Under the pieces are notes generated by a model, which worked only from the letters and a program-made list of their open reading frames with translations, did no database searches and was not told the DNA's origin. A program made the position numbers and the translations under genes. Shown piece after piece: positions 26,089-34,675 of a DNA stretch of 64,000 nt (the first letter of the stretch is position 1; every line of letters begins with the position of its first letter). Source of the stretch: Bacteroidetes bacterium GWC2_46_850 (lineage in GTDB: Bacteria; Bacteroidota; Bacteroidia; Bacteroidales; Dysgonomonadaceae); contig MENQ01000001.1 in the NCBI GenBank assembly GCA_001768325.1, positions 124,001 to 188,000 of the forward strand, written 5' to 3'.

Positions 26089-27723
26089 ATGACACGAAAA
26101 GAACAACATAAAAAATTAGGAGACACTCTTTGGGGTATTGCTAATGATTTGAGAGGAGCAATGAATGCGGATGATTTTCGAGATTATATGCTTTCGTTTC
26201 TCTTTCTTCGCTATTTGTCATTTAACTACGAAGAAGCCGCAAAAAAAGAATTAGGTAAAGATTATCCTCCAATCACATCTCAAGAGACAAGACCTGATTT
26301 TATTGTACCGCCACCATTGGAAATATGGTACAAGGAGAATGGGAATGATATAAAGGAGTTTGAAGAGCAAATGCGTAGAAAGGTACATTATGTAATAGAG
26401 CCTCAATATCTATGGAGTAATATTACAGAACTTGCTCGTATGCAAAGACCGGAATTATTAGAAACTCTTCAATATGGATTTCGTTATATAGAGAACGAGT
26501 CATTCGAAAGTTCTTTTAAAGGCTTATTCTCCGAAATTAATCTTAATTCTGAGAAACTTGGTAAAACAGAGAAAGAACGTAATGATAAACTTTGTAAGAT
26601 AATCCAAAAAATCGCCGCAGGTATCGCTGATTTTTCTACCGATACTGATACATTGGGCGATGCTTATGAATACTTGATTGGTCAGTTTGCCGCTGGTTCA
26701 GGGAAAAAAGCGGGAGAATTCTATACACCTCAACAAATTTCAACAATTCTTTCCAGAATTATTATCTTGGACTCTCAAGAACCGATGACAGGCCCAAAAC
26801 CAAAATTGGATAAAGTCTTGGATTTTGCTTGTGGCTCGGGTTCATTACTACTTAATGTTAGGAAACAACTGAAACTCAACAGCGGTACTATCGGAAAAGT
26901 TTACGGACAAGAAAAAAATATCACCACTTACAATCTTGCCCGAATGAATATGCTGCTGCATGGTATGAAAGATTCCGAATTTGAGATATTTCATGGAGAT
27001 ACTTTGCTGAATCAATGGAATTTATTAAACGAAATGAATCCCTCAAAAAAGATAGAATTTGATGCTATAGTAGCCAATCCTCCTTTTAGTTTACGTTGGG
27101 AGCCAGACGATCTTTTGGCAGAGGATTTTCGTTTCAAAAGTCATGGTTTAGCTCCAAAATCAGCAGCAGACTTCGCTTTCTTATTACACGGTTTTCACTT
27201 TTTAGGGAGAGAAGGTACAATGGCAATCATATTACCACACGGAGTTTTGTTCCGTGGAGGAGCAGAAGAACGTATCCGTAAAAAACTCTTAAAAGATAAT
27301 CATATCGATACCATAATAGGTTTACCTTCCAACTTGTTCTATTCGACAGGTATTCCGGTGTGTATTTTGGTTTTGAAAAAATGTAAAAAACAAGACGACG
27401 TTTTATTCATCAACGCAGCTGAACATTTTACACCTGGGAAAAGACAAAATAGCCTGAATGCTAAACATATTGATAAAATTGTTGATACTTATCAATTCAG
27501 ACCCCAACAGATAGATCGTTATGCTCGCAGGGTCTCAATGGAAGAAATCGAAAAGAATAATTACAATCTCAATATTTCGAGATATGTGAGTACGTCACAG
27601 GATGAAGTGCAAATTGATTTAGAGGAAGTAAACAAAAAACTGAAATTAATAAACGAAACCATAAAGATGAATACAGACAGGCACAATGAGTTCTTGAGAG
27701 AGTTAGGATTGTTGCCGATTTAG
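26089..27723 (+). CDS. hsdM: Type I DNA methyltransferase subunit M
   Basis: A 544-residue N6-adenine methyltransferase subunit. The N-terminal HsdM helical domain spans about 1-170 (WGIANDLRGAMNADDFRDYM). The SAM-binding motif is Asp245-Phe-Ala-Cys-Gly-Ser-Gly251, and the catalytic motif is Asn330-Pro-Pro-Phe333. GKKAGEFYTPQQIS is the family's typical entry to the catalytic domain. It acts with HsdS to methylate and protect host sites, and with HsdR to restrict. The order hsdR-hsdS-prrC-hsdM is unusual, because M normally precedes S. A MerR/HEPN-like gene follows at once. Confidence 0.95.
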   Translation: MTRKEQHKKLGDTLWGIANDLRGAMNADDFRDYMLSFLFLRYLSFNYEEAAKKELGKDYPPITSQETRPDFIVPPPLEIWYKENGNDIKEFEEQMRRKVHYVIEPQYLWSNITELARMQRPELLETLQYGFRYIENESFESSFKGLFSEINLNSEKLGKTEKERNDKLCKIIQKIAAGIADFSTDTDTLGDAYEYLIGQFAAGSGKKAGEFYTPQQISTILSRIIILDSQEPMTGPKPKLDKVLDFACGSGSLLLNVRKQLKLNSGTIGKVYGQEKNITTYNLARMNMLLHGMKDSEFEIFHGDTLLNQWNLLNEMNPSKKIEFDAIVANPPFSLRWEPDDLLAEDFRFKSHGLAPKSAADFAFLLHGFHFLGREGTMAIILPHGVLFRGGAEERIRKKLLKDNHIDTIIGLPSNLFYSTGIPVCILVLKKCKKQDDVLFINAAEHFTPGKRQNSLNAKHIDKIVDTYQFRPQQIDRYARRVSMEEIEKNNYNLNISRYVSTSQDEVQIDLEEVNKKLKLINETIKMNTDRHNEFLRELGLLPI

Positions 27724-27733
27724 ATTGACCTTT

Positions 27734-28498
27734 ATGTATTCTGTTTCTGATATAGCAAAATTACTAGATGTGAATGGTAAGACTGTTAAAGACTGGTCTT
27801 ATCATTTTTCAGAATACCTAAGTTCAACAGCGAATCCGACCAAGGGGGAACAACGCTTTTATACAGTTGAAGATATTCGTATTTTCGCTTATGCCTCGTT
27901 ATATTGGGAAGAAGAACCGGATATTGAATGTATAAAAATGGGCTTAAATTCGCAGGAATATTATGACATTGACCTCATTAATAATTTTATTACTGAAATA
28001 ACACCTGTTTTTCAGGAACCGACTGAAGAAATTGTTGGGATGGAAAGTAATATATTATTTACCGGAATGGCGTCCTTAGATAATTTACTGTCACTTGCCA
28101 ATGAGTTCAAGGAATCTGGCGATATACTTTTTAAAGCAATAAAGAAACAAGGCAACCTTTATGACTTTACAAATCCTATCCTTTATCAATATCGACATGC
28201 TATTGAATTATATCTGAAGTCAATTTTAAGAAAACCAATCAGAACCCATAAACTGCAAGTGCTTTATCCAAAATTTGAAAACCTAATAAGAGTAGAGTTT
28301 CAAACAGTAGTACCATCTTGGCTAAAAGAAATGATAAATGGATTTGCTCAGATTGATCCACAAGGAGATATTCTTAGATATGGAGAAGGTATTGCCTACG
28401 ATGAAATATTAGTCAATCTAGAACAGCTGAAAATCAAAATGGATTGGTTTTCAAAAAGTATGAACCGAATTCATGGGCACTTAAAGAACGGATACTAA
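27734..28498 (+). CDS. MerR-like helix-turn-helix protein with HEPN-like C-terminal domain, function unknown
   Basis: A 254-residue protein (ATG at 27734; a TTG at 27725 is possible) just after the hsdM stop. The N-terminal 70 residues look like a MerR-type DNA-binding domain (SVSDIAKLLDVNGKTVKDWS, then RFYTVEDIRIFAYASLYWEE). The C-terminal half contains YQYRHAIELYLKSILRK and THKLQVLYPKF, a pattern resembling HEPN domains, which include RNases and toxin or defence proteins. The exact RNase motif R-x4-6-H is not evident. It is translationally linked to the RM/PrrC operon, so regulation of that operon, control of PrrC or an added defence role are all open. Confidence 0.6.
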   Translation: MYSVSDIAKLLDVNGKTVKDWSYHFSEYLSSTANPTKGEQRFYTVEDIRIFAYASLYWEEEPDIECIKMGLNSQEYYDIDLINNFITEITPVFQEPTEEIVGMESNILFTGMASLDNLLSLANEFKESGDILFKAIKKQGNLYDFTNPILYQYRHAIELYLKSILRKPIRTHKLQVLYPKFENLIRVEFQTVVPSWLKEMINGFAQIDPQGDILRYGEGIAYDEILVNLEQLKIKMDWFSKSMNRIHGHLKNGY

Positions 28499-28559
28499 AA
28501 GAGAGGATAAGAAAAGGAAATATTTGCCTGAAATTCAAATAAATTTTCAACCTCAGCAT

Positions 28560-28584
28560 AAATGCGGACAAATTGCGGACACGG
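28560..28584. repeat. Right copy of 25-bp terminal direct repeat
   Basis: Perfect copy of 12061-12085 in the same orientation, 56 bases inside the attR core. Its two TGCGGACA units suggest an integrase or excisionase arm site. Confidence 0.75.
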
Positions 28585-28595
28585 GAAGCAAAACA

Positions 28596-28634
28596 AAAAC
28601 GCTAAATTATTTATTACAAATAATTTAGCGTTTT
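28596..28634. terminator. Bidirectional terminator at the right end of the island
   Basis: A perfect 16-bp stem (AAAACGCTAAATTATT / AATAATTTAGCGTTTT) around a 7-base loop, with A and T runs at both ends. It lies between the restriction operon and the tRNA-Leu 3' end, so it would stop transcripts from both sides. Confidence 0.85.
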
Positions 28635-28640
28635 AAAATC

Positions 28641-28654
28641 GTACCCAGAGCCGG
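28641..28654. repeat. attR core within the tRNA-Leu 3' end
   Basis: GTACCCAGAGCCGG, identical to attL at 11923-11936, covers the 3' acceptor strand and part of the T arm. The gene remains intact after insertion. Confidence 0.8.
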
Positions 28655-28725
28655 GATCGAACCGGCATGGAAGTGAATCCACTGGTGTTTGAGACCAGCG
28701 CGTCTACCAATTCCGCCATCTGGGC
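28642..28725 (-). tRNA. tRNA-Leu (anticodon CAA)
   Basis: On the minus strand the gene begins GCCCAGATGGCGG. The anticodon arm is CTGGT-CTCAAAC-ACCAG with anticodon CAA. A long variable arm (TGGA/TCCA) is typical of leucine tRNAs, the T arm is GCCGG-TTCGATC-CCGGC, and the acceptor ends TCTGGGT-A. Length is 84 bases and CCA is not encoded. Pair 1-72 is G-U. Its 3' end is the integration site of the island, which leaves the tRNA functional. Confidence 0.95.
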
Positions 28726-28745
28726 ATCTTGTAGAAAAGTGAGTG

Positions 28746-28753
28746 CAAAAGTA
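28746..28753 (-). promoter_or_regulatory. -7 promoter box of tRNA-Leu
   Basis: On the minus strand this reads TACTTTTG, matching TAnnTTTG, 20 bases before the tRNA 5' end. Confidence 0.55.
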
Positions 28754-28972
28754 CACATATTTTCGGGATTACGAAAAAGTTATCTTTATTTTTATGCATT
28801 TTAACCCCGGCTTTTCCATGCGAATACTTTTTTGTTCGTATCTTTAAGGGTACAAAAGCGGGGCTGAAAACAAAATGTAAGGATGAAGTGTTATTTATGA
28901 TACAAGTCTCTCTTGGAACGATCAATCAGCACCCGATGGAATTTTCATTTTATTCAATTTATAATCTTAGGA

Positions 28973-30055
28973 ATGAGAAACAGTGATAATTATTGTGTAA
29001 TTATGTGTGGCGGTGTGGGAAGCCGCTTCTGGCCATTCAGCAAAGAAGACAAACCCAAGCAGTTCCTCGATTTTTTCGGTACAGGACGATCCCTGCTGCA
29101 AAGTACCTTCGACCGTTTTAAAAAAATAGTTCCCGTAGAAAATATCTACCTCGTAACCAACGATGCGTACGCAGAAACAATCAAAAAGCAATTGCCGGAG
29201 ATTGAAGACAGTCAGCTTCTGCTGGAGCCGATCAGACGCAATACGGCTCCGGCTATTGCCTACGCCTCATTCAGGATCAGGGCTGTAAATCCCGTTGCCA
29301 ACATCATCGTGGCTCCTTCCGATCATCTGATCATGAATGAAGAGCAGTTTGAGGCCGATATGAAAAAAGGGTTGGAATTCGTAGGTCAAAACCCGGTTCT
29401 GCTCACACTGGGAATCAAACCCAGTCGCCCTGAAACCGGCTACGGCTATATCCAGGTGGATGAAAAGGATATGGACGGGATTCAAAAGGTGAAGGCTTTT
29501 ACCGAGAAACCCAATCTCGACCTGGCCAGGATGTTTGTAAACAGTGGCGAATTTGTATGGAACTCAGGCATCTTTCTCTGGAACGTAAACAGCATCATCG
29601 ATGCTTTCAGAAAATATCTGCCTGATGTTGTTCAGAAGTTTAATGAAGGGAAAGAGCTGTTTAATACACCTTCAGAGAAGCAGTTTATTGATACCAGCTT
29701 CCCCTTCTGCCCCAATATATCCATCGACTACGGGATATTGGAAAAGGCTGACAACGTGTATGTAAACATTTCCAATTTCGGGTGGAGCGATCTGGGTACC
29801 TGGGGTGCGCTGCATGATGTATCGAAACGCGACAGTGACAACAATGCACAGTTGAATTGCAAAACATTGTATATTGAAAGTAACGACAACATTGTTGCGA
29901 TGAGTGATGACAAGCTGGTCGTACTGCAGGGATTAGAGGATTATATCGTAGCTGAATCGGACAATGTGTTGTTGATATGCAAAAAGAGCGAAGAACAACG
30001 CATCAAGCACTTCGTGACGGATGTAAAATTCCGATACGGAGATGAGTATGTTTGA
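28973..30055 (+). CDS. manC: Mannose-1-phosphate guanylyltransferase
   Basis: A 360-residue cytoplasmic nucleotidyltransferase that makes GDP-mannose from GTP and mannose 1-phosphate, for glycan and GDP-fucose synthesis. The pyrophosphorylase signature is at the N-terminus (IMCGGVGSRFWPFSKEDKPK), followed by EPIRRNTAPAIAYA, VAPSDHLI and the sugar-binding region GYGYIQ and FTEKP. The start at 28973 places the signature at the usual distance. A TTG at 28913 adds 20 unlikely residues. It lacks the C-terminal isomerase domain found in bifunctional versions. It is a core gene unrelated to the island, with its own terminator. Confidence 0.92.
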   Translation: MRNSDNYCVIMCGGVGSRFWPFSKEDKPKQFLDFFGTGRSLLQSTFDRFKKIVPVENIYLVTNDAYAETIKKQLPEIEDSQLLLEPIRRNTAPAIAYASFRIRAVNPVANIIVAPSDHLIMNEEQFEADMKKGLEFVGQNPVLLTLGIKPSRPETGYGYIQVDEKDMDGIQKVKAFTEKPNLDLARMFVNSGEFVWNSGIFLWNVNSIIDAFRKYLPDVVQKFNEGKELFNTPSEKQFIDTSFPFCPNISIDYGILEKADNVYVNISNFGWSDLGTWGALHDVSKRDSDNNAQLNCKTLYIESNDNIVAMSDDKLVVLQGLEDYIVAESDNVLLICKKSEEQRIKHFVTDVKFRYGDEYV

Positions 30056-30080
30056 GGCATAGACAGGAATCAGAAAAAAG

Positions 30081-30111
30081 AAAGGGTTCGGCATACATGC
30101 CGAACCCTTTT
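30081..30111. terminator. Bidirectional terminator between manC and the arabinose operon
   Basis: A perfect stem AAAGGGTTCGGCAT / ATGCCGAACCCTTT with a 2-base loop, flanked by A-rich and T-rich runs. It separates the converging manC gene and GH51 operon. Confidence 0.9.
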
Positions 30112-30173
30112 GTTTGATGTTGTACGATGGTTGCTGCCCGGCGGTAGTCAGGCTGCAATTACCGATGTCCACC

Positions 30174-32138
30174 CTAATCGGTATAACCAATCACAAACAG
30201 ATTAAATGAGTAGGGCTTCACGTCGGTAGATAATTTCGATCCGTTCAGTGTTGTCGTGGAGGATACCGGCACAATGGCATCGGGGGTGTCGAGCCTGTTT
30301 TCCTCATCCTGGCCTCCTTGCAAAAGAATGGTTTCCACCTCGGGACGAAGCTGCATTTTCTTTTTCATTCCTTCCAGGCTCACCACAATAGGACGGTTTT
30401 CCTGCGACGTGTTGCTTAGCTTTACAATGATCTCTTTCTTTTTTGTATCGATCACAGCGGAGCCATACAATCCCTGTTGTCCGGTAAGGGGTGCCTGGTT
30501 CCAGGTGAGTGGCAGCACGTTTGTTCCGGCATGGTGGCCGTATAGTTTCTGCACATAATAATTGGGTGTGCGCACCATCCGCAGGTTGTCGAACCAGATC
30601 AGGTCGGGACGCCACTGCCAGGCATCCACGTGTGCCAGCAGGGGAGCATAGGTAGCCATGTGTACCACATCTGCATTCCGTTCCAGCCCGGTCATAAAGG
30701 ATGCTTCGGTGAGGGCCGACTCGAAGTTGTTGGCTCTGGTTTTGTGGTGACTCGCATACTCACCGGCAAAAACCTTGGGCCCTTTGCGGTCGTAAGAGTC
30801 ATATCGTGCTGCATTGTCCAGAAACCACTGGGGCGGGCGATAATAATGTTCATCCACCAGATCCACCTTGAGTCTCTTCATCTCCGGCCATAGATATTCA
30901 AAGTCTTTACCCTCTGCCTGGGGACCTGAACTGCCGATGATCTTTATTTCCGGATACTTGGCCCGGATGGCTTCGATGAATTTTTCCAGACGTGCAGGGT
31001 ACTCAGGCCCCCACTGTTCGTTGCCGATGCCGATAAATTTCATGTTAAACGGTTCGGGGTGACCCATCTCCGCTCTTACCTTTCCCCATTGGGTGGAGGT
31101 GGCACCATTGGCAAATTCAATCAGATCCAGCGCATCCTGGATATAATCGCCCAGTTCACCCACGGGGACATGACAATGTTCACCGTCGTTCTGATACTGG
31201 CAGGCTAGCCCCACATTGACAACAGGCAGCGGTTCGGCTCCCATATCCTCTGAAAGGAGAAACAGTTCGTAGAAGCCCATGCCGTAGGTCTGAAAATAAT
31301 CGGGATAGAGACGATGGGCAAAGGTGTAATGCCAGCGGTTCTCGTTCAAGGGACGGTTCTCCACAGGGCCCACCGACTTTTTCCAGTCGTAGCGGGTCTC
31401 CAGATCAGTTCCCTCAATAATACATCCACCCGGGAAGCGGAAAAGTCCGGGATTTAACTCGTCAAGTGCCGTAGCCAGGTCTTTGCGCAATCCGTTGTCG
31501 CGGCCTTTCCAGGTATCAGTCGGAAAAAGTGAGATGTGCTCCAGATCCAACGGCCCTTCCGAAGTGAGGAAGATGCGGAGTGTGGCATGGGACTCTTCTT
31601 TGGGAGCAGTGAGAATCACTTCATACTTTTTCCAATCGCCGGAGGTGATCTCCAGCTCTTTCCCTTCTATTGGATTGTTTGCGGCATCCACCAGCTCAAC
31701 CCTGATCTTCTGCGGAGCTTTGTTTGCCGCACTGCGCGCCCATACCGAAAAACGGTAGGTCTCATCTTTCTTCAGGCCGATGCCCCTGAACCCCTCATTT
31801 TCGAGACCGGTATGTTTGTGTGCGTGTCCTGAATAGCTCAGTCGCACGTAATGCGGATTGCGTTCAAAGGGAGCACCGTCACTGCGCACCTCCACTTTGC
31901 CGAAACTGTTCCATCCCATCAACGACTGGGGAAACTCGAAAGAGCGGTTCTTAATCAGCTCGGCATAGAGACCGCCATCTGCGCCAAAATTGATGTCCTC
32001 AAAAAAGAGTCCGTACATGGTGGACTGAATGGGGGCACCCTGTTTTTTTACATTGACAACAAGATCCATGGTTTGTTGCTGGGCGGATATACTTCCTGCG
32101 AGGCATATCACGACCATAATTGATAAAGTCTTCTTCAT
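30174..32138 (-). CDS. GH51 alpha-L-arabinofuranosidase, secreted
   Basis: A 654-residue enzyme with signal peptide (MKKTLSIMVVICLAGSISAQ) that should release arabinofuranose from arabinan or arabinoxylan side chains in the periplasm. It opens with the GH51 beta-domain (MYGLFFEDINFGADGGLYAE), followed by a carbohydrate-binding-like insert near 90-190. The (beta/alpha)8 barrel carries the acid/base Glu in IGIGNEQWG. The candidate nucleophile Glu is in FAGEYASHH. VDEHYYRPP is also conserved. It is the last gene of the minus-strand operon. The 124-base gap before it, the largest in the operon, could hold a weak internal promoter or processing site, but no clear -7 box is seen. Confidence 0.92.
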   Translation of the reverse strand: MKKTLSIMVVICLAGSISAQQQTMDLVVNVKKQGAPIQSTMYGLFFEDINFGADGGLYAELIKNRSFEFPQSLMGWNSFGKVEVRSDGAPFERNPHYVRLSYSGHAHKHTGLENEGFRGIGLKKDETYRFSVWARSAANKAPQKIRVELVDAANNPIEGKELEITSGDWKKYEVILTAPKEESHATLRIFLTSEGPLDLEHISLFPTDTWKGRDNGLRKDLATALDELNPGLFRFPGGCIIEGTDLETRYDWKKSVGPVENRPLNENRWHYTFAHRLYPDYFQTYGMGFYELFLLSEDMGAEPLPVVNVGLACQYQNDGEHCHVPVGELGDYIQDALDLIEFANGATSTQWGKVRAEMGHPEPFNMKFIGIGNEQWGPEYPARLEKFIEAIRAKYPEIKIIGSSGPQAEGKDFEYLWPEMKRLKVDLVDEHYYRPPQWFLDNAARYDSYDRKGPKVFAGEYASHHKTRANNFESALTEASFMTGLERNADVVHMATYAPLLAHVDAWQWRPDLIWFDNLRMVRTPNYYVQKLYGHHAGTNVLPLTWNQAPLTGQQGLYGSAVIDTKKKEIIVKLSNTSQENRPIVVSLEGMKKKMQLRPEVETILLQGGQDEENRLDTPDAIVPVSSTTTLNGSKLSTDVKPYSFNLFVIGYTD

Positions 32139-32262
32139 TTTATCGGGTTTGTTTAAAGGTTTGTTATATGTTCATTGTCATTGATCTTTTAGAAACGATC
32201 GGCATTGATCGCAGGCCGTTGTTTATCCGGTCGAGACGGTTTCCTAATGAGGATGAACAAGT

Positions 32263-34638
32263 CTATGGCGTTGCATCATAACGAGAGAGTAGCCTGACCT
32301 CGGTGATCTTTGCAGTACGGCTTCCGGGGGTAGCCAAAAACCGCACAGTGATGGTTCTCTTTTTGGCTGATTCTTCCGAAATCGGCAGAATCAGCACTTC
32401 CGTTTCCATCCCTTTGCCGCCGGTTAATGACAACGTTTTCACCCGCTCGCCATTGATGAGGATGTCGAAGTTCCGGGAGCGGTCGTTGTTGAAACAGGCA
32501 ACATATAGATATTTGCCTTTCAGGTCGTCGTTCTTCAGCTGGTAGCTGAACCAGCCCGCTGCCTCCCGCCATCGAGTATCCTCGAAGACGCCGGCATTTG
32601 ATTTTTCTGAAGCAATTGAATGATCCGACTCGGGCTGCTGCTCTCCGCAGACTACCTTGTCTACCGTGGCGGCATCGAGTTGCAGGCGTTCTTCCTCGTC
32701 CTGCTCCATCTTTAGCCGGATCCTGCTTGCCTCCTCCGCGGTGGCTTGGGGCCAGTAGATGATGTATCGGGAGGCGTGCAGGGAAGAGAAGGGAATCAGT
32801 TCCATGCCGGCTTCGTATGTCTCCGGATAGAGACTTGAGAGGTGAAAGGTAAGTGGTTTGCCCTTCACCGGTGTCACCAGTGATGCCAGGTTATCGGGAT
32901 CACCCACCAACAGGGGCATATTTTTTAGCGGTACTTGTCTGCCGTGGGCGATATGTCCACCCCGGCTGTCATCGGCAAAGAGGCCTGTCTGATCCTCCTT
33001 GCTCGTTCGGGCAGCAAGCACCAGGGGGCCATAGAGAAAGGAATAATAATGGGAATGATCGGGAAGCTGTTCCGTTCTGATCTGCATGGGAAGGTGAACC
33101 TCCACTTTGTCGCCCTTCTTCCATCTCTTGCTGACAGGGATATAACCATCTTTGGGTATGGCGGGTACTGCTTTGCCGTTAACCCTGACTTGAAGGGATC
33201 CTGCTTCTACCCATTCCGGATAACGGAGTTGCAAAGTGAACTTTTTCTTTCCCTGGGGATTTACCGTGATCCGGGTGCCGGATTCCGCGGGGAAGTTATT
33301 CTCCTGAATGATTTCCGTTTGTTGATCCATCCACTGCAACTGAGAGGGTATAAACAGGTTTACATACAATTCGTCGGCGGTATGTGCATAGATCATCTCC
33401 CCATATTTGCCATGATTCTCGATACCGGAACCCACGCAGCACCACATGCTGGTGTGGGGCTGCGAATAAACGCGATAATGACCCGGTCGCATCGGAGTGA
33501 AATAGACCAATCCCCCCGTTTCGGGATGTTGCGATGAGAGAATGTGGTTGTATAGTGCCCGTTCGTAATACCCGATGTATTTGCTGTCTTTCGATGTCTG
33601 GTACAGCATTTTGGTCAATCGCAACATGTTGTGGGTATTGCATGTTTCGGGACCCTCGATGTGGCTGATCATCCGGGAGAAATCATCCACCGGATTAAAA
33701 TGTTCGGAGACGCTGTTTCCGCCCATGGAAACCGACCGATGCTCCACCACGGTCTCCCAGAAGAAGCGGGCTGCTTGTTCCCATGATTCATTCCCTTCCA
33801 GATCGGCGATGCGTTTGAAGCCGAGTACTTTGGGTATTTGTGTGTTGGCATGCTTCCCCGTCAGTTCATCCTGTCGCTTTATTAATGGATCCAGTATCAT
33901 CTGATGTGAAAACTGATGCGCCAGCTTCAGATATTTCTTCTCACCGGTGATGGCCGCTACATCGGCAAAGGTCTCGTTCAACCCGCCGTGTTCACTGCGC
34001 AGCATATCCTGAATCTGCTCTTCCGTGAGGTTTGAGACCAGCCTGATGGCCCAGTCGGTCATTTTTACCAGCATCTCTTTCGCCTCTTCCATGCCGGCCA
34101 CCAGGTAGGCGTCTCTTAATCCGGCGTAGGTCTTGTGGATGTTGTAAAGTGGTACCCATTTGCCGTTGAGGCTGAAGCCGCCCGCATCGATCTTTCCGGA
34201 GGCAATCTCTTCCCAAATGGCTTTGCCTCCCGGTACGCCCCCGATATAGCCATTGCCATTGGCATCCTGACACCGTTGTAATTCGGCAAGCATGTAAAGG
34301 AGCCTGTTTTTAATTTCTGTATCGCCAGTGGAGGCGTACATCAGGGAGAGGGCCGAGAGATAGTGCCCTCCGATATGTCCGTCGAGTCCGCTATTTTCCC
34401 AGTTGGTGTAGCTTGTTGCCTTCGATGCCAATCCGGCCTCCCGCAGAAAAGGAGCCAGTAGCCGGTCGGCATCCAGTTCCAGCAGATACTTTTTATTCAA
34501 GTCCTGTGCATGTTTAAAGGGACTGTCCAGGAGCTTCACATCCTGTAATGGGAAGTAGCTGACCTGTGACGTTGTCTGACCCTGAGCAAGTATAACCCAG
34601 ATGAGAAGGAACGGGAGTATGTATCTTTGTTTGTTCAT
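32263..34638 (-). CDS. GH127 (DUF1680) beta-L-arabinofuranosidase
   Basis: A 791-residue secreted enzyme of the family that removes beta-L-arabinofuranose, as found on extensin and on some pectin side chains. The alpha/alpha-barrel catalytic domain includes SLMYASTGDTEIKNR and GLNETFADVAAITGEKKYL. The zinc-cysteine site typical of GH127 is visible as Cys333 (ETCNTHNML) and the pair Cys400-Cys401 (SMWCCVGSG). C-terminal beta-domains follow. The start at 34638 gives a clean signal peptide (MNKQRYILPFLLIWVILAQG), while the ATG at 34662 adds eight residues. Together with the GH51 enzymes it covers both anomers of arabinofuranose. Confidence 0.92.
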   Translation of the reverse strand: MNKQRYILPFLLIWVILAQGQTTSQVSYFPLQDVKLLDSPFKHAQDLNKKYLLELDADRLLAPFLREAGLASKATSYTNWENSGLDGHIGGHYLSALSLMYASTGDTEIKNRLLYMLAELQRCQDANGNGYIGGVPGGKAIWEEIASGKIDAGGFSLNGKWVPLYNIHKTYAGLRDAYLVAGMEEAKEMLVKMTDWAIRLVSNLTEEQIQDMLRSEHGGLNETFADVAAITGEKKYLKLAHQFSHQMILDPLIKRQDELTGKHANTQIPKVLGFKRIADLEGNESWEQAARFFWETVVEHRSVSMGGNSVSEHFNPVDDFSRMISHIEGPETCNTHNMLRLTKMLYQTSKDSKYIGYYERALYNHILSSQHPETGGLVYFTPMRPGHYRVYSQPHTSMWCCVGSGIENHGKYGEMIYAHTADELYVNLFIPSQLQWMDQQTEIIQENNFPAESGTRITVNPQGKKKFTLQLRYPEWVEAGSLQVRVNGKAVPAIPKDGYIPVSKRWKKGDKVEVHLPMQIRTEQLPDHSHYYSFLYGPLVLAARTSKEDQTGLFADDSRGGHIAHGRQVPLKNMPLLVGDPDNLASLVTPVKGKPLTFHLSSLYPETYEAGMELIPFSSLHASRYIIYWPQATAEEASRIRLKMEQDEEERLQLDAATVDKVVCGEQQPESDHSIASEKSNAGVFEDTRWREAAGWFSYQLKNDDLKGKYLYVACFNNDRSRNFDILINGERVKTLSLTGGKGMETEVLILPISEESAKKRTITVRFLATPGSRTAKITEVRLLSRYDATP

Positions 34639-34675
34639 TGTATGGTATAAATTTTCAAACAACGGATTATTGGCA

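Larger units (their letters stand above)
11923..28654. mobile_element. Integrative mobilizable element carrying a type I RM/PrrC system, inserted in tRNA-Leu
   Basis: The element is bounded by a perfect 14-bp direct repeat, GTACCCAGAGCCGG. The right copy is the 3' end of the intact tRNA-Leu(CAA) gene and the left copy is a detached tRNA end. The element is 16.7 kb from core to core. It holds a tyrosine integrase at the left end, an excisionase-like protein, primase/helicase genes, a hairpin-rich oriT candidate, a MobV relaxase and a restriction cargo. No conjugation (tra) genes are present, so transfer would need a helper. Base composition is visibly more AT-rich than the flanks, most strongly in the restriction genes. 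A perfect 25-bp repeat lies just inside each end. Confidence 0.88.

Noticed and set aside
12061-28584. 25-bp direct repeats as a CRISPR or as the main att cores
   Set aside because: Only two copies exist, one at each end, so they are not a CRISPR array. The 14-bp tRNA-matching repeat is the better att core, though the alternative is noted as open.
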